DNA from: Mycobacterium sp. 852002-10029_SCH5224772
GTDB taxonomy: Bacteria > Actinomycetota > Actinomycetes > Mycobacteriales > Mycobacteriaceae
Assembly (NCBI RefSeq): GCF_001667315.1
Contig: NZ_LZHT01000083.1
Coordinates: 1 to 57,291 of the forward strand
Reading direction: 5' to 3'
Length of the DNA stretch: 57,291 nt
Shown here: positions 1 to 9,310 of the stretch, one piece after another
Position numbering within the stretch: position 1 is the first letter of the stretch
Layout of the letters: every line of letters starts with the position of its first letter
The notes under the pieces: model-generated
What the model saw: only the letters and a program-made list of their open reading frames with translations
Databases searched by the model: none
Told to the model about the DNA's origin: nothing
Made by a program: the position numbers and the translations under genes

Positions 1-956
1 GGCACGATGGTGCCCCCACCGGTCAGGCCGCGTCCGGCGGCGGCCTCCAGTTCGGCCAGGGTGGTGGTCACGATGATGCAGGCCGGCAGCCCGTTGTGCT
101 GACCCAACTCTCCGGAGGCCAGCAGGCCGCGCAGCCCGGCCAGCAGGGCGTCGTGGCCGCGCTGGGCCGCTGAGCGGGTGTCGCGATCGATGGCGTCTTG
201 GCTGGGGGTGCCGTCGATGCACGGCACGTCGTCGTGGGGGTTGCACATGCCCGGCGCACCCAGTTTGGCCTCCACGGCTTCCAGGGTGGCGCGCAGCTCG
301 GGGGTGATCAGCCCACGCAGCGCCGACATGCCGTCGGGTTGTTGGCGGCCTAGGGTCAGGGCGCGTTGGCGGGCGCGGTCCTCGTCGGTGAAGGTGCCAT
401 CGGGGTTGAGGCAGTCTTGCAGGGTGTGGGCCAGGCCGTCGAGTTCTTCGGGCCGGTAGTGGGTGGCGTGGCCGGCCAGGTCGGCTTCGACGCGTTCGCG
501 GGTGGCCCCATCGATCCAGCCGGGAAGGCGGTGGTAGAACGTGCGGATCACCACGACGTGGCCGGCGCCGAGTTCACCGCGGCGTTGGGCGGCGGCGGTG
601 GCGGCCAGGACCGGGGGCAGCGGTTCACCGGTGAGGCCGTGGCGTGGGCCCAAAGCGGCGGCGTCGTTGACGCGCCGGGAGGCCTCGGCATGGCTGATCC
701 GCGTCCGGTTGGCGATCGCGTGAGCCAGTTTTCCGCCGAGCTCTTGGGGGCTGGCTTGGCGGGCAAGGTGATTGATCAACTGATGCTCAGGCACCGGCAG
801 CCGCCGGCGCATCTTTTCGCAGCGCTCTAAGAGCGCCAGGCACTCTCGGGGCGTCAACGCGTCGAAACACCACGCCCCGACACCATCGACCGCGGCATCG
901 AGGGCATCGAAGGCCGCGCTGATCGCGTCCCGATCGATGATGCCGCCCGAACTCAT
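1..956 (-). CDS. 13E12 repeat family protein (DUF222), N-terminal part
   Basis: The frame opens at an ATG at 956 and stays open to the left edge of the window, giving at least 318 residues beginning [19 protein letters not shown]. The DUF222 signature is visible: an early [18 protein letters not shown] stretch, a central segment ending in [16 protein letters not shown], and a late [15 protein letters not shown] stretch. Proteins of this family usually end in an HNH nuclease domain, which would lie outside the window. They occur in many copies in mycobacterial genomes (REP13E12 elements) and are associated with phage integration sites, but the biochemical role is unknown. Nothing in the visible part is broken. 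The gene is convergent with nothing and simply follows the fadD4/hydratase pair on the same strand after 110 bases without a recognisable gene. Confidence 0.85.
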   Translation of the reverse strand, partial: MSSGGIIDRDAISAAFDALDAAVDGVGAWCFDALTPRECLALLERCEKMRRRLPVPEHQLINHLARQASPQELGGKLAHAIANRTRISHAEASRRVNDAAALGPRHGLTGEPLPPVLAATAAAQRRGELGAGHVVVIRTFYHRLPGWIDGATRERVEADLAGHATHYRPEELDGLAHTLQDCLNPDGTFTDEDRARQRALTLGRQQPDGMSALRGLITPELRATLEAVEAKLGAPGMCNPHDDVPCIDGTPSQDAIDRDTRSAAQRGHDALLAGLRGLLASGELGQHNGLPACIIVTTTLAELEAAAGRGLTGGGTIV

Positions 957-1066
957 ACCGCGAAACTATCGACACCCACCGACAAAAAACCCCGTATTGT
1001 GACCGCTGAAACCACAGTGACACAAGGGATTTCGCTATACGTTTTCGATATCCGTAACCTTGCCCG

Positions 1067-2008
1067 CTAGACCTCGTCCACCAGCTCCCACGCCAGCGCG
1101 GTTGCGGTGCCGATGGTATGGCCGGAGAGTACGAGATATGCCGTGCGCCAACGCCCTATCCGGCGCGTGACGCTGACGGTGCCGCCGGCGCCGGGAATCA
1201 GCCCCAGCGCCAATTCGGGTAGACCGAATACCGCGTCGTCGCGCGCGGTGACCCACCCGCAAAACGCGGCCATCTCCAGTCCGCTGCCCAGCACCCGGCC
1301 GTGCACCTCGGCCCGGCACGCCCGGCCCAGCCGCGCGGTCAGCGCATCCAGCGCGAGGGCGGGGCTGTGGCGGGTGCGGGCCAGGTGGGCGGCCGCCGGG
1401 TCGGCGAAGGTGCCGAATTCGGCGAGATCGCCGCCGCTGCAGAACGATGGACCGTTGCCGCTCAACACGATGCCGGTCACCGAGGGGTCCAGTTGCGCGA
1501 CGGCCAGCGCATCCAACAGGGCGGCGCGCGCGTCCGTGGAGAACGCATTGTGGCGTTGCGGCCGGTTGAACGCGATGCGCACGATGTCGCCGTCGCGGTG
1601 CGACTGCACCGGGTCGGCGATGTCGGGCATGCGGACCGGGCCGCGCTCCCGCAGCCACCGCGCGAACTCCGGGCCGGCCTGCAGGGTCGAATACCCCAAC
1701 GACTCGGTCACCACCCCGGACAGCGTCGGCCCGCCGGGGTCCACCGCGCGCAGCACGTCGTCGCAGATCCCGCTGGCGTGCGGCCACCGTCGACAGCGTT
1801 CGGTCAGCTCACCGAGCGCATCGGACACGGAATCGACGGTGATGACGCGCCGGTCGGCGCAGGTATCCTCGGTCAGGGTGAAAGTTGCTGCGTCAAGCCA
1901 GGATCCGGCCCGAGCGATGTCGGCGGCCGAGCCGGCGGCGACGATCACGCCGGGTGGCGACGCCGGGCCGTCCTCCGGCGCGCTCGACAGGTCGACCACC
2001 CGGAGCAT
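1067..2008 (-). CDS. enoyl-CoA hydratase/isomerase family protein with rearranged ends
   Basis: This 313-residue crotonase-fold protein probably hydrates or isomerises an acyl-CoA made by the adjacent ligase. The crotonase core starts near residue 120 (IVRIAFNRPQRHNAF), followed by the oxyanion-hole segment SGNGPSFCSGGDL and the helix GRVLGSGLEMAAF. It ends directly after the glycine-rich LGLIPGAGGT region at WELVDEV. Typical hydratases (about 260 residues) start near the core and continue 60-80 residues past that point, so this one has a long N-terminal extension and no C-terminal helical domain. The extension contains ESLGYSTLQAGPEF, which resembles material usually found at the C-terminus of related enzymes. 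It lies three bases after the fadD4 stop, so the two are probably co-transcribed. The substrate is unknown. Confidence 0.75.
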   Translation of the reverse strand: MLRVVDLSSAPEDGPASPPGVIVAAGSAADIARAGSWLDAATFTLTEDTCADRRVITVDSVSDALGELTERCRRWPHASGICDDVLRAVDPGGPTLSGVVTESLGYSTLQAGPEFARWLRERGPVRMPDIADPVQSHRDGDIVRIAFNRPQRHNAFSTDARAALLDALAVAQLDPSVTGIVLSGNGPSFCSGGDLAEFGTFADPAAAHLARTRHSPALALDALTARLGRACRAEVHGRVLGSGLEMAAFCGWVTARDDAVFGLPELALGLIPGAGGTVSVTRRIGRWRTAYLVLSGHTIGTATALAWELVDEV

Positions 2009-2011
2009 CGG

Positions 2012-3541
2012 TCACACCGAGTACTTCTCGATCAGCCCATTCTTATAGAGCTTGCCGGTGTCGGTGCGCGGCAGCTGCGCTTCGAAGGCGATCGATCGCG
2101 GACATTTGTAGTGCGCCAATCGATCCCGCAGCCAGCTCAGGAGTTCCTCGCCGAACGCGTCGGTGGCATCCGCGGGGTCGACGGTCTGCACAACCGCCGT
2201 GACGCGCTGACCCATCTCGTCGTCGGGAACACCGAACACCGCCGCATCCATCACCTTGGGGTGGGTGACCAGAAGGTTCTCGGCTTCCTGCGGATAGATG
2301 TTCACCCCGCCGGAGATGATCATGTGGTGGCGCCGGTCGGTCAGGTACAGGTAGCCCTCGTCGTCAAGGTAGCCGATGTCACCGACGGTGGCCCAGCCGT
2401 GCTTGGAGCGGGACGACGCGGTTTTCGTCGGGTCGTTGAGGTATTCGAACGAATACCCGCCCTCGAAGTAGATCTCGCCGGCCTGGCCCGGCGGCAGCTC
2501 GTTGCCGTTCTCGTCGAGGATGTGCACCGCGCCACCCATGGGCTTGCCGACCGAACCCGGATGCGCCAGCCAATCCTCGGCGGTGATCAGCGTCGACCCG
2601 TGCGCCTCCGAGGAGGCGTAATACTCGTCGATGATCGGCCCCCACCAGTCGATCATCTGCTTCTTGATCTCCACCGGGCACGGCGCCGCCGCGTGCATCA
2701 CCCGCTGCAGGCTGCGCAGGTCATACGAATGACGCACCTGCTCAGGCAGTTTCAGCATTCGGGTGAACATCGCCGGCACGAACTGCCCGTGCGTGACCCG
2801 GTGGCGCGCGATGGCATCAAGGCAGCCTTGGGCGTCGAACTTCTCCATGACCACGGTGGTGATGCCGCCGGCCTGCGCGCTCATCGACCACACCGACGGC
2901 GCGGTGTGGTACAGCGGCGCCGGGCTGAGATAGACCGAATCGGGTGTCATCCAGAAACCGACCAGCGCCGACATCATGCCCGGCGCCTCGGCCGGGGGAA
3001 CGTGCGGCAATTCGCGCTTGATGCCCTTGGGCCGGCCGGTGGTTCCCGACGAGTACTGCAGCAGGTCGCCCTCGATTTCGTCATCGATCGGGGTGTCCGG
3101 TTGGCCGGCAACGCATTCCGGGTAACGCTCCCAGCCCGGCAGGTCGGCGTCCCCGTTCTCGGCGGCGATCAGGAGCAGCTCCGGTAACCCGCGCGGCAGA
3201 TGCTCGGCCAGGCCGGCGCAGGTTTCGCGCAGCGCGGCAGAGCCGATGATCGCCTTGGCGGCGCTGTTGTCGACGATGTAGGCGGCCTCTGCCGCCGTCA
3301 GGTGGGTGTTGATCGGCACGTAGTACAAACCGCTGCGACGAGCCGCCCACATCACCGCGTGGATGTGCTCGTTGTTCTCCATCAGGATGGCGACCGTGTC
3401 ACCCTCGCGCAGACCCGCCTGGCGGAACCGGTGCGCCAATCGGTTGGCGCGGGCCTCGAGGTCATCGAAAGTGACCACGGTCCCGGACGGGTACAGGATG
3501 ACAGCAGGTTTGTCGGCGCCGATATAGGGGCGGATCTGCAT
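2012..3541 (-). CDS. fadD4: fatty-acyl-CoA synthetase / AMP-dependent ligase FadD4-like
   Basis: The 509-residue protein belongs to the ANL adenylate-forming superfamily. It would activate a carboxylic acid with ATP to an acyl-AMP and then load it on CoA. Visible motifs in order are the phosphate-binding loop YSSGTTGRPKG near residue 165, the YYASSEA adenine-binding region, the hinge region GDIGYLDDEGYLYLTDR, and the C-terminal catalytic-lysine context TDTGKLYK. Its place beside pckA matches fadD4 (Rv0214) of M. tuberculosis, though here it is on the same strand as pckA and the intervening nadR and methyltransferase genes are missing. The next gene downstream, three bases away, is an enoyl-CoA hydratase, which suggests a small beta-oxidation or acyl-modifying operon. 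The substrate cannot be read from the sequence. Confidence 0.85.
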   Translation of the reverse strand: MQIRPYIGADKPAVILYPSGTVVTFDDLEARANRLAHRFRQAGLREGDTVAILMENNEHIHAVMWAARRSGLYYVPINTHLTAAEAAYIVDNSAAKAIIGSAALRETCAGLAEHLPRGLPELLLIAAENGDADLPGWERYPECVAGQPDTPIDDEIEGDLLQYSSGTTGRPKGIKRELPHVPPAEAPGMMSALVGFWMTPDSVYLSPAPLYHTAPSVWSMSAQAGGITTVVMEKFDAQGCLDAIARHRVTHGQFVPAMFTRMLKLPEQVRHSYDLRSLQRVMHAAAPCPVEIKKQMIDWWGPIIDEYYASSEAHGSTLITAEDWLAHPGSVGKPMGGAVHILDENGNELPPGQAGEIYFEGGYSFEYLNDPTKTASSRSKHGWATVGDIGYLDDEGYLYLTDRRHHMIISGGVNIYPQEAENLLVTHPKVMDAAVFGVPDDEMGQRVTAVVQTVDPADATDAFGEELLSWLRDRLAHYKCPRSIAFEAQLPRTDTGKLYKNGLIEKYSV

Positions 3542-3676
3542 GCGCAGACTGTACCGCCGCCAAACTTGACGGGTGTTAAGTGGTGGGCGGGCACGGCGAG
3601 TTTCTGCGTCGATCCCGGCGCGCGATGCCCGTCGCCAGCCATAATGCAGCTAAGTAGAGCGCCGTGGGCCGGCTGA

Positions 3677-5503
3677 TCAGCCCGCTTCGGACAGCCGCTG
3701 CTTGAGCGCCTCGAACTCGTCGCGGACGCCGGTCGGCAGCTTCTCGCCGACGAACTCGAACCACTCCTCGATCAGCGGCAGTTCCTCGCGCCACTCGGCG
3801 GCGTTGACCGCGAGCGCCTGGGCCACCTCGTCGCTGCTGACGTCGAGCCCGTCCAGGTCGAGGTCCTCGGCCTTCGGCACGATGCCGATCGGGGTGTCCT
3901 GGCCGCCGGCCTTGTGCTCGATGCGGTCGACGATCCACTTGAGCACGCGGCTGTTCTCGCCGAAGCCCGGCCACAGGAAGCCGCCGTCGTCGCCGCGACG
4001 GAACCAGTTGACGAAGAACACCTTCGGCATCTTGGACTCGTCGGAGTTCTTGCCCAGGTCGATCCAGTGCTGGAAGTAGTCACCGACGTGGTAGCCCAGG
4101 AACGGCAGCATGGCCATCGGGTCGCGGCGGACAGTACCGACCTTGCCCTCGGCCGCGGCGGTCTGCTCGCTGCCCATGGTGGCACCCATGAACACGCCGT
4201 GCTGCCAGTCGCGAGCCTGCGTCACCAGCGGAACCGTGGTCTTGCGGCGGGCGCCGAACAGGATGCCCGAGATCGGCACGCCCTGCGGGTCGTCCCACTC
4301 CGGCGCCAGGATCGGGCACTGCGACATCGGCGTGCAATAGCGCGAGTTGGGGTGGGCGGCCTTCTCGTCGGATTCGGGCGTCCAGTCGCGGCCCTTCCAG
4401 TCGATCAGGTGCTGCGGGTCGCCCTCGAGGCCCTCCCACCACACGTCGTTGTCGTCGGTGAGGGCCACGTTCGTGAAGACGGTGTTGCCGGCCTCGATGG
4501 TGCGCATGGCGTTGGGGTTGGACTTCCAGTTGGTGCCGGGTGCGACTCCGAAGAAGCCGAACTCGGGGTTGACCGCGTAGAGCCGGCCGTCCTTGCCGAA
4601 TCGCATCCAGGCGATGTCGTCGCCGAGCGTCTCGGCGCGCCAGCCCGGGATGGTCGGCTGCAGCATCGCGAGGTTGGTCTTGCCGCACGCCGACGGGAAC
4701 GCCGCCGCGAAGTAGTACGCCTTGTTCTCCGGGGAGATGAGCTTGAGGATCAGCATGTGCTCGGCCAGCCAGCCCTCGTCGTGGGCCATCGCCGACGCGA
4801 TCCGTAGCGAGTAGCACTTCTTACCCAGCAGCGCGTTACCGCCGTAGCCCGAGCCGTAGCTCATGATCTCGCGGGTCTCCGGGAAGTGGGTGATGTATTT
4901 GGTGTCATTGCACGGCCACGGCACGTCCTGTTGGCCCTCATCCAGCGGCGCCCCGACCGAGTGCAGCGCCTTGACGAAGAACCCGTCGTCGCCCATCTTT
5001 TCCAGCGCGGCCTTGCCCATCCGGGTCATCACCTTCATCGAGATGACGACGTACTCGGAGTCGGTGATCTCCACACCCAGCTTCGGGTCGTCGGCGCCTA
5101 GCGGACCCATGCAGAACGGCACCACGTACATCGTGCGGCCCCGCATGCAGCCGCGGTACAGGTCGGTCATGATGGACCGCATCTCGGACGGGTCCATCCA
5201 GTTGTTCGTCGGCCCGGCGCCGCTCTCCCGCTCGGTGCAGATGAAGGTCCGTGACTCCACCCGGGCCACGTCGGACGGGTCGGACAGCGCCAGGTAGGAG
5301 TTGGGGTGCTTCTTCTCGTTCAGCTTCTTCAGGGTGCCGGCCTCGACCAGCTTGGTGGCCAGTAGGTTGAACTCCTCGTCGGAGCCGTCAGCGAATACCA
5401 CCCGGTCGGGCTGGGTGAGCTCGGCAACCTCCTGCACCCATGACAGCAGGCCCTGGTGCTTCGTGGGTGCTGTGTCCAAACCGGGAATGGTCGCTGAGGT
5501 CAT
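3677..5503 (-). CDS. pckA: phosphoenolpyruvate carboxykinase (GTP)
   Basis: This 608-residue enzyme converts oxaloacetate and GTP to phosphoenolpyruvate, GDP and CO2. It is the gateway to gluconeogenesis, needed when mycobacteria live on fatty acids or cholesterol. The length is that of the GTP-dependent class. The kinase loop with its hyper-reactive cysteine is [12 protein letters not shown] (about residues 269-280), and the N-terminal [18 protein letters not shown] and the PFCMGPLG segment are family hallmarks. The start at 5503 is supported by AGGAGA a few bases upstream (complement of 5509-5514). About 140 bases separate it from the GTPase-like gene upstream, enough for its own promoter; an AT-rich stretch around 5560-5600 is the likely place. 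No frameshift or unusual residue is seen. Confidence 0.97.
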   Translation of the reverse strand: MTSATIPGLDTAPTKHQGLLSWVQEVAELTQPDRVVFADGSDEEFNLLATKLVEAGTLKKLNEKKHPNSYLALSDPSDVARVESRTFICTERESGAGPTNNWMDPSEMRSIMTDLYRGCMRGRTMYVVPFCMGPLGADDPKLGVEITDSEYVVISMKVMTRMGKAALEKMGDDGFFVKALHSVGAPLDEGQQDVPWPCNDTKYITHFPETREIMSYGSGYGGNALLGKKCYSLRIASAMAHDEGWLAEHMLILKLISPENKAYYFAAAFPSACGKTNLAMLQPTIPGWRAETLGDDIAWMRFGKDGRLYAVNPEFGFFGVAPGTNWKSNPNAMRTIEAGNTVFTNVALTDDNDVWWEGLEGDPQHLIDWKGRDWTPESDEKAAHPNSRYCTPMSQCPILAPEWDDPQGVPISGILFGARRKTTVPLVTQARDWQHGVFMGATMGSEQTAAAEGKVGTVRRDPMAMLPFLGYHVGDYFQHWIDLGKNSDESKMPKVFFVNWFRRGDDGGFLWPGFGENSRVLKWIVDRIEHKAGGQDTPIGIVPKAEDLDLDGLDVSSDEVAQALAVNAAEWREELPLIEEWFEFVGEKLPTGVRDEFEALKQRLSEAG

Positions 5504-5642
5504 CGAACTCTCCTGGATTCGTTGCGTATCGGGCTTGTGTTGCTCGGTATGCCGTCGCCCACATAATTAAGGACTTGGTGGCGTTAACTACAGGTTATCG
5601 TGAGGAACTTGTCGGGGAAGTCTCGGGCAGGTATAAGCCTTC

Positions 5643-7220
5643 TCACAACAACGATTCAGAAGCTCCCGACGGGTCGGCATCTTCGCTCCTCGAAGCGGGT
5701 TTTTCGGTTTCGTCACCACCGACATCTTCGGCGGGACTTTCAGCCGGTTGTATACCCGGTTCTCCGAGTTCTGCACGCACCGCCTGCAGCGCGGCGGTGA
5801 CCGCGGGCATCTCGCGATCTCGCGCTGCCGCGGCCCGCGCGGCGGCTTGGGTGTGCTCGCGCAGTTCGGTGTCGATGACGCCGACGGCGGCGGACGCCTG
5901 CGCGTTCTCGGCCTCGTCGTGGGCCAGCAACGCTTTGCTCAGCACCGACTCCGCGACCAGCACCCGGGTGGCGACCAGTTCCTCGACCACCGACCGCAGC
6001 GAGGACGTCGCCTCGCCCGCCCAGCGGTCCAGCAACGCCCGGTCATGCAGCAGCGCGCGGATGTTGATCACCAGAAAGGTGACGGCCACCGAGATCGCCA
6101 CGCACACCACGGCCGCGACTATTTCTAGTGCGGGGCCCAGCGCGGGGTTGAGCCGCGAGACCACTCCGCTCATCAGGCGGCTCAGCGTGAGCGCCACCCC
6201 GAGCCCGAACCCGACGCCCAGCAGGATCATCAGCCAGGTTTCCTGCCGGCGCGACTTCAGCGGCGGCGCCGAGACGTCCACCTCGGGCAGCTTCTCGAGC
6301 GCCGGCAGGTCCATCGGCACACCCACCGCCTGCGCGACGTCAGCCAACTGCGTGTCGGTGCCGTCGCTGACCTCGGCCACCACCTCGTCGAGGCGGGCAC
6401 GCGTGTGCGCTTCGAAGCCGGACATGTTTCCCCGCGACAATCCCGCCGCGTGTTCCTGCAGTTCGGTGCGCGCCGTCGCGCAGCGGTTACGCGCGGTGTG
6501 GGACAACTGCACCCTGGCCTGCTGGATCTGGCCGCGCAGCGTGATGGTGCGTTCGCTCTTCGCCTGACGCCGCTGCTGCAACGCGGTGCTGCGCTCTTCG
6601 CGCAGCGCCTCGACCCGTGCCCGGCGGCCGGATCCCTCGACGTCGCGGTCAAACCGCCGCTTGACCGTTTGTAGGCGAGATTCCCACGCCCGCAACCTGT
6701 TTCGCCGGTCGAGGTCGGGGTCGTCGAGTTGCGCCGCGACGGCGCCGACCAGGTCGTCGACGTCCGGTTCACCCAGATCGGGCAGCGCCGCCGCGCCCAC
6801 CCAGGGCACCCGGCCGTAGCGGGGCGCGTGCGCGGCCAACGCGTCGCGGTTGGCGGCGACGACGTCACGCCAGGCGCGATGCACGTCGATCTTGGACACC
6901 ACCCCCACCACCGCGTCGGTGTGCTCGGTCGCGGCGTCCAGCAAGGCGCAGTCGGAGGCTGTCAGGTGGGCCGCCGCGGACACGACGAATACGACCGCCA
7001 TCGGCACCTCGCCGGGTCCCAGGTCGGTCGATTCCACGAACTTGTGCTGCGGCACCCGTTCTTGCAGCGCCGCGGCCACCGCGCTGACCCCGGCCATCCA
7101 CGGCCCGGTCACCAGCACGACGTCGCAGCGGTGAATAGCCGGCGGATCCAGATCCGGCGCGACGGCCGCCACCAGCGCGTCCACCTGTGCCACCGGGTCG
7201 TCGCTTCCCTTGCCGCTCAC
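5643..7220 (-). CDS. membrane-anchored dynamin/GTPase-like protein (Rv0210-like)
   Basis: The start chosen is the GTG at 7220, which overlaps the stop of the upstream gene by four bases (GTGA). This gives 525 residues. The N-terminal half looks like a GTPase domain: a Walker-A-like VTGPWMAGVSAV and a G4-like SKID. The essential lysine of the P-loop is replaced by valine, so nucleotide binding is doubtful. The middle is rich in charged residues and probably helical (VKRRFDRDVEG to LREERSTALQQRRQ). Two hydrophobic segments follow, WLMILLGVGFGLGVALTL and EIVAAVVCVAISVAVTFLV. This layout resembles bacterial dynamin-like proteins such as IniA. It matches Rv0210 by position. A frame extending further upstream is open but overlaps the neighbour and is not coding-like. 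Confidence 0.8.
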   Translation of the reverse strand: MSGKGSDDPVAQVDALVAAVAPDLDPPAIHRCDVVLVTGPWMAGVSAVAAALQERVPQHKFVESTDLGPGEVPMAVVFVVSAAAHLTASDCALLDAATEHTDAVVGVVSKIDVHRAWRDVVAANRDALAAHAPRYGRVPWVGAAALPDLGEPDVDDLVGAVAAQLDDPDLDRRNRLRAWESRLQTVKRRFDRDVEGSGRRARVEALREERSTALQQRRQAKSERTITLRGQIQQARVQLSHTARNRCATARTELQEHAAGLSRGNMSGFEAHTRARLDEVVAEVSDGTDTQLADVAQAVGVPMDLPALEKLPEVDVSAPPLKSRRQETWLMILLGVGFGLGVALTLSRLMSGVVSRLNPALGPALEIVAAVVCVAISVAVTFLVINIRALLHDRALLDRWAGEATSSLRSVVEELVATRVLVAESVLSKALLAHDEAENAQASAAVGVIDTELREHTQAAARAAAARDREMPAVTAALQAVRAELGEPGIQPAESPAEDVGGDETEKPASRSEDADPSGASESLL

Positions 7221-8320
7221 CAGGATTCCCCCGGCAGTGACGCACAGGCCTGCGACCACAGCCGCAGCGATCCGCGGGCGATGTCCGCGCCGCAGGCGCG
7301 GTGCAGTTCGCTCGCCGAGGCACGGCTGTAGCGCTGCCACCGCACGGCGCGCGGCAGGTGCGCGGACGGGTCGCGATCGACGGCCGGCCCGGCTTCGCCC
7401 GGGTCCAGCCCGGCCGCCTCGGCCAGATCCACGGCGGCCGCCATCCGGGCGACCACTGTGTCGTCGCGGGACAAAAAGCCGCTGATCTGCTCGCCGAGCG
7501 CGTCCCCGGCGACGGCCAGCGCCTCCAATTCCGCGACGGCCCCGAGCACCCGCTGGTAGCGCACCTCGGCGCCGAGCGCGCCGATCTTGGCCACGACGGC
7601 GTCGACGCCGCTCATCCTGCGCAGCAGGGTGCGGACCTGCGCCCGACTCCTGCCCTGGCGGATCGCGGCAACCGCCAGCGCGGTGCCGAACAGGTCCAGG
7701 GTGTCCAGCAGGCGCCGGCGCACGCCGGTGGGCACCGGCCCGTCCGCCGCCAGGAACCCGGCAACCGAGCCGTCGAGGCAGGCGCCGCCGGGGTGGGTGG
7801 CGAGGGCGTGTAGCGCCCCCCACAGCGGGTGGTCTTCAGCGTCGTCCAGCTCGTCGAGCGCGACCGCGAGCAGCCCGATCATCGGTGCCATAGGTGTACC
7901 GATCAGCGCAGCCAGATCGGTACACCGCGCCCGCGCGGCCGCGACCGGCCCGTCGCCGCGGCCCGACAGCGAGCCCGCCAGATCGGCCTTGTTCAGCACC
8001 GCCACCACGGGGTGCTCGGCGGCCGCGATGGCATGGGCGTCCTCGGGCTTGACCACCTCGGCGACCACGTAGACCACCGCGTCGACGCCGCGGGCGGGCA
8101 CCGCCGCGCTCACCTGGATGTCCGCCGCGATTCCCGATGGGCTGCCCGCCCGGTCCAGGGCGCGTGCCACCGTGCGGCGGCCGACCCCCCGGCGGCCGCG
8201 AACCACCACGCGCAGGGGTGCGGCGGTTCGCCGGGCGATCGCCGTCACGCACGGGTCGGCGAGGCCGTCGGCAAACCGGGCCAGCTCGTCGACGAAAATC
8301 TGGTGTCCTTGTCCCCTCAT
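7217..8320 (-). CDS. GTPase-like soluble partner (Rv0209-like)
   Basis: The ATG at 8320 gives 367 residues starting MRGQGHQIFVDELARF, close to the 361 recalled for Rv0209. An alternative start at 8404 would add a low-complexity leader. The protein has a P-loop-like stretch VVVRGRRGVGRRTVA that lacks the lysine of GxxxxGK[ST], and a good G4 motif VLNKAD. There is no convincing membrane segment. It is translationally coupled to the longer membrane-anchored GTPase-like gene downstream by a GTGA overlap, which suggests the two products act together, as paired bacterial dynamins do. The function is unknown; a role in membrane remodelling is inference from architecture only. trmB lies divergently 211 bases away. 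Confidence 0.75.
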   Translation of the reverse strand: MRGQGHQIFVDELARFADGLADPCVTAIARRTAAPLRVVVRGRRGVGRRTVARALDRAGSPSGIAADIQVSAAVPARGVDAVVYVVAEVVKPEDAHAIAAAEHPVVAVLNKADLAGSLSGRGDGPVAAARARCTDLAALIGTPMAPMIGLLAVALDELDDAEDHPLWGALHALATHPGGACLDGSVAGFLAADGPVPTGVRRRLLDTLDLFGTALAVAAIRQGRSRAQVRTLLRRMSGVDAVVAKIGALGAEVRYQRVLGAVAELEALAVAGDALGEQISGFLSRDDTVVARMAAAVDLAEAAGLDPGEAGPAVDRDPSAHLPRAVRWQRYSRASASELHRACGADIARGSLRLWSQACASLPGESW

Positions 8321-8531
8321 ATCCCGCCTGTTCGGTCCGAATGACCCGATCGTCCGATCGGCTTTGCCGCTACTGGGTGCAGCGCCGGCGCCGGACGGTC
8401 CCACCGAATGGTGGCATCCACGTCACCAAGATGCGAGCCACCGTTTATCAGTTACCAGGTGAAGGCAACTGTTGGGTATCAATCCGGACCAGGGGCGGCT
8501 ACATCCCGGGTTTATAGGCCACCATGGACAA

Positions 8532-9296
8532 ATGCATGCGCAGCACGGGGTGGCAATGGCTGCCGACTCGCCGATCGAAGAATCGGGCCGCCCCGACCAG
8601 CGCTACCTCCCGGCCACGGCGTTCCGGTCACGACGATCCGCCCTGTCCGATGCCCAGCGCCAGACGTGGGAGCGGCGCTGGCCCGAGCTCGGCCTGTCGG
8701 TGGGCGTCCCCGCCGAGGAGCCCGACGGCGCCGAACCGCCGCTGGACACCCGCTCATGGTTCGGGCGCCGCGCACCACTGGTGCTCGAAATCGGTTGCGG
8801 CAGCGGCATATCGACACTGGCGATGGCCAAGGACGAACCCGACGTCGATGTGATCGCGGTGGAGATCTACCGGCGGGGGCTGGCGCAGTTGCTGTGCGCG
8901 ATCGACCGCGACAACGTGAGCAACATCCGGTTGATCCGCGGCAACGCGCTCGAGGTGCTGCAGCGGCTCATCGCGCCCGCGTCGCTGACCGGGGTCCGCG
9001 TCTTCTTCCCCGATCCGTGGCCCAAGGCGCGCCACCACAAGCGCCGGTTCCTGCAGCCGGGCACGATTGGCTTGATAGCCGACCGGCTACTCCCTGGTGG
9101 TGTCCTGCACGTTGCGACGGACCACGCCGGCTACGCCGAGCACATCGCTGCCGTCGGCGCGGGCGAGTCCCGGTTGCACCGGGCCGATCCCGGCAGCCCG
9201 TTGCCCATCTCGACCGTTCGACCGACCACCAAGTACGAGACCAAAGCCCAAGAAGCGGGCAGCGCCGTCACCGAGTTCGTATGGCTTAGACGATGA
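8532..9296 (+). CDS. trmB: tRNA (guanine-46-N7)-methyltransferase
   Basis: This enzyme transfers a methyl group from S-adenosylmethionine to N7 of guanine 46 in the tRNA variable loop. The SAM-binding loop VLEIGCGSG and the family signature VFFPDPWPKARHHKRR are intact. The C-terminus contains PTTKYETKAQEAG, typical of TrmB substrate binding. The frame is open from 8472, but the region before 8532 does not look coding. The M. tuberculosis protein begins with a similar HHGQMHAQ stretch, so the start is probably 8532, or slightly upstream at a rarer codon. The next gene starts 15 bases after the stop, and together with it and mmpL3 the cluster runs in one direction. Confidence 0.93.
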   Translation: MHAQHGVAMAADSPIEESGRPDQRYLPATAFRSRRSALSDAQRQTWERRWPELGLSVGVPAEEPDGAEPPLDTRSWFGRRAPLVLEIGCGSGISTLAMAKDEPDVDVIAVEIYRRGLAQLLCAIDRDNVSNIRLIRGNALEVLQRLIAPASLTGVRVFFPDPWPKARHHKRRFLQPGTIGLIADRLLPGGVLHVATDHAGYAEHIAAVGAGESRLHRADPGSPLPISTVRPTTKYETKAQEAGSAVTEFVWLRR

Positions 9297-9310
9297 ATAG
9301 GCGATGAGTT

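Noticed and set aside
1301..3187. 628-residue plus-strand frame across the hydratase and fadD4
   Set aside because: It spans two real genes on the other strand and has no recognisable domain.
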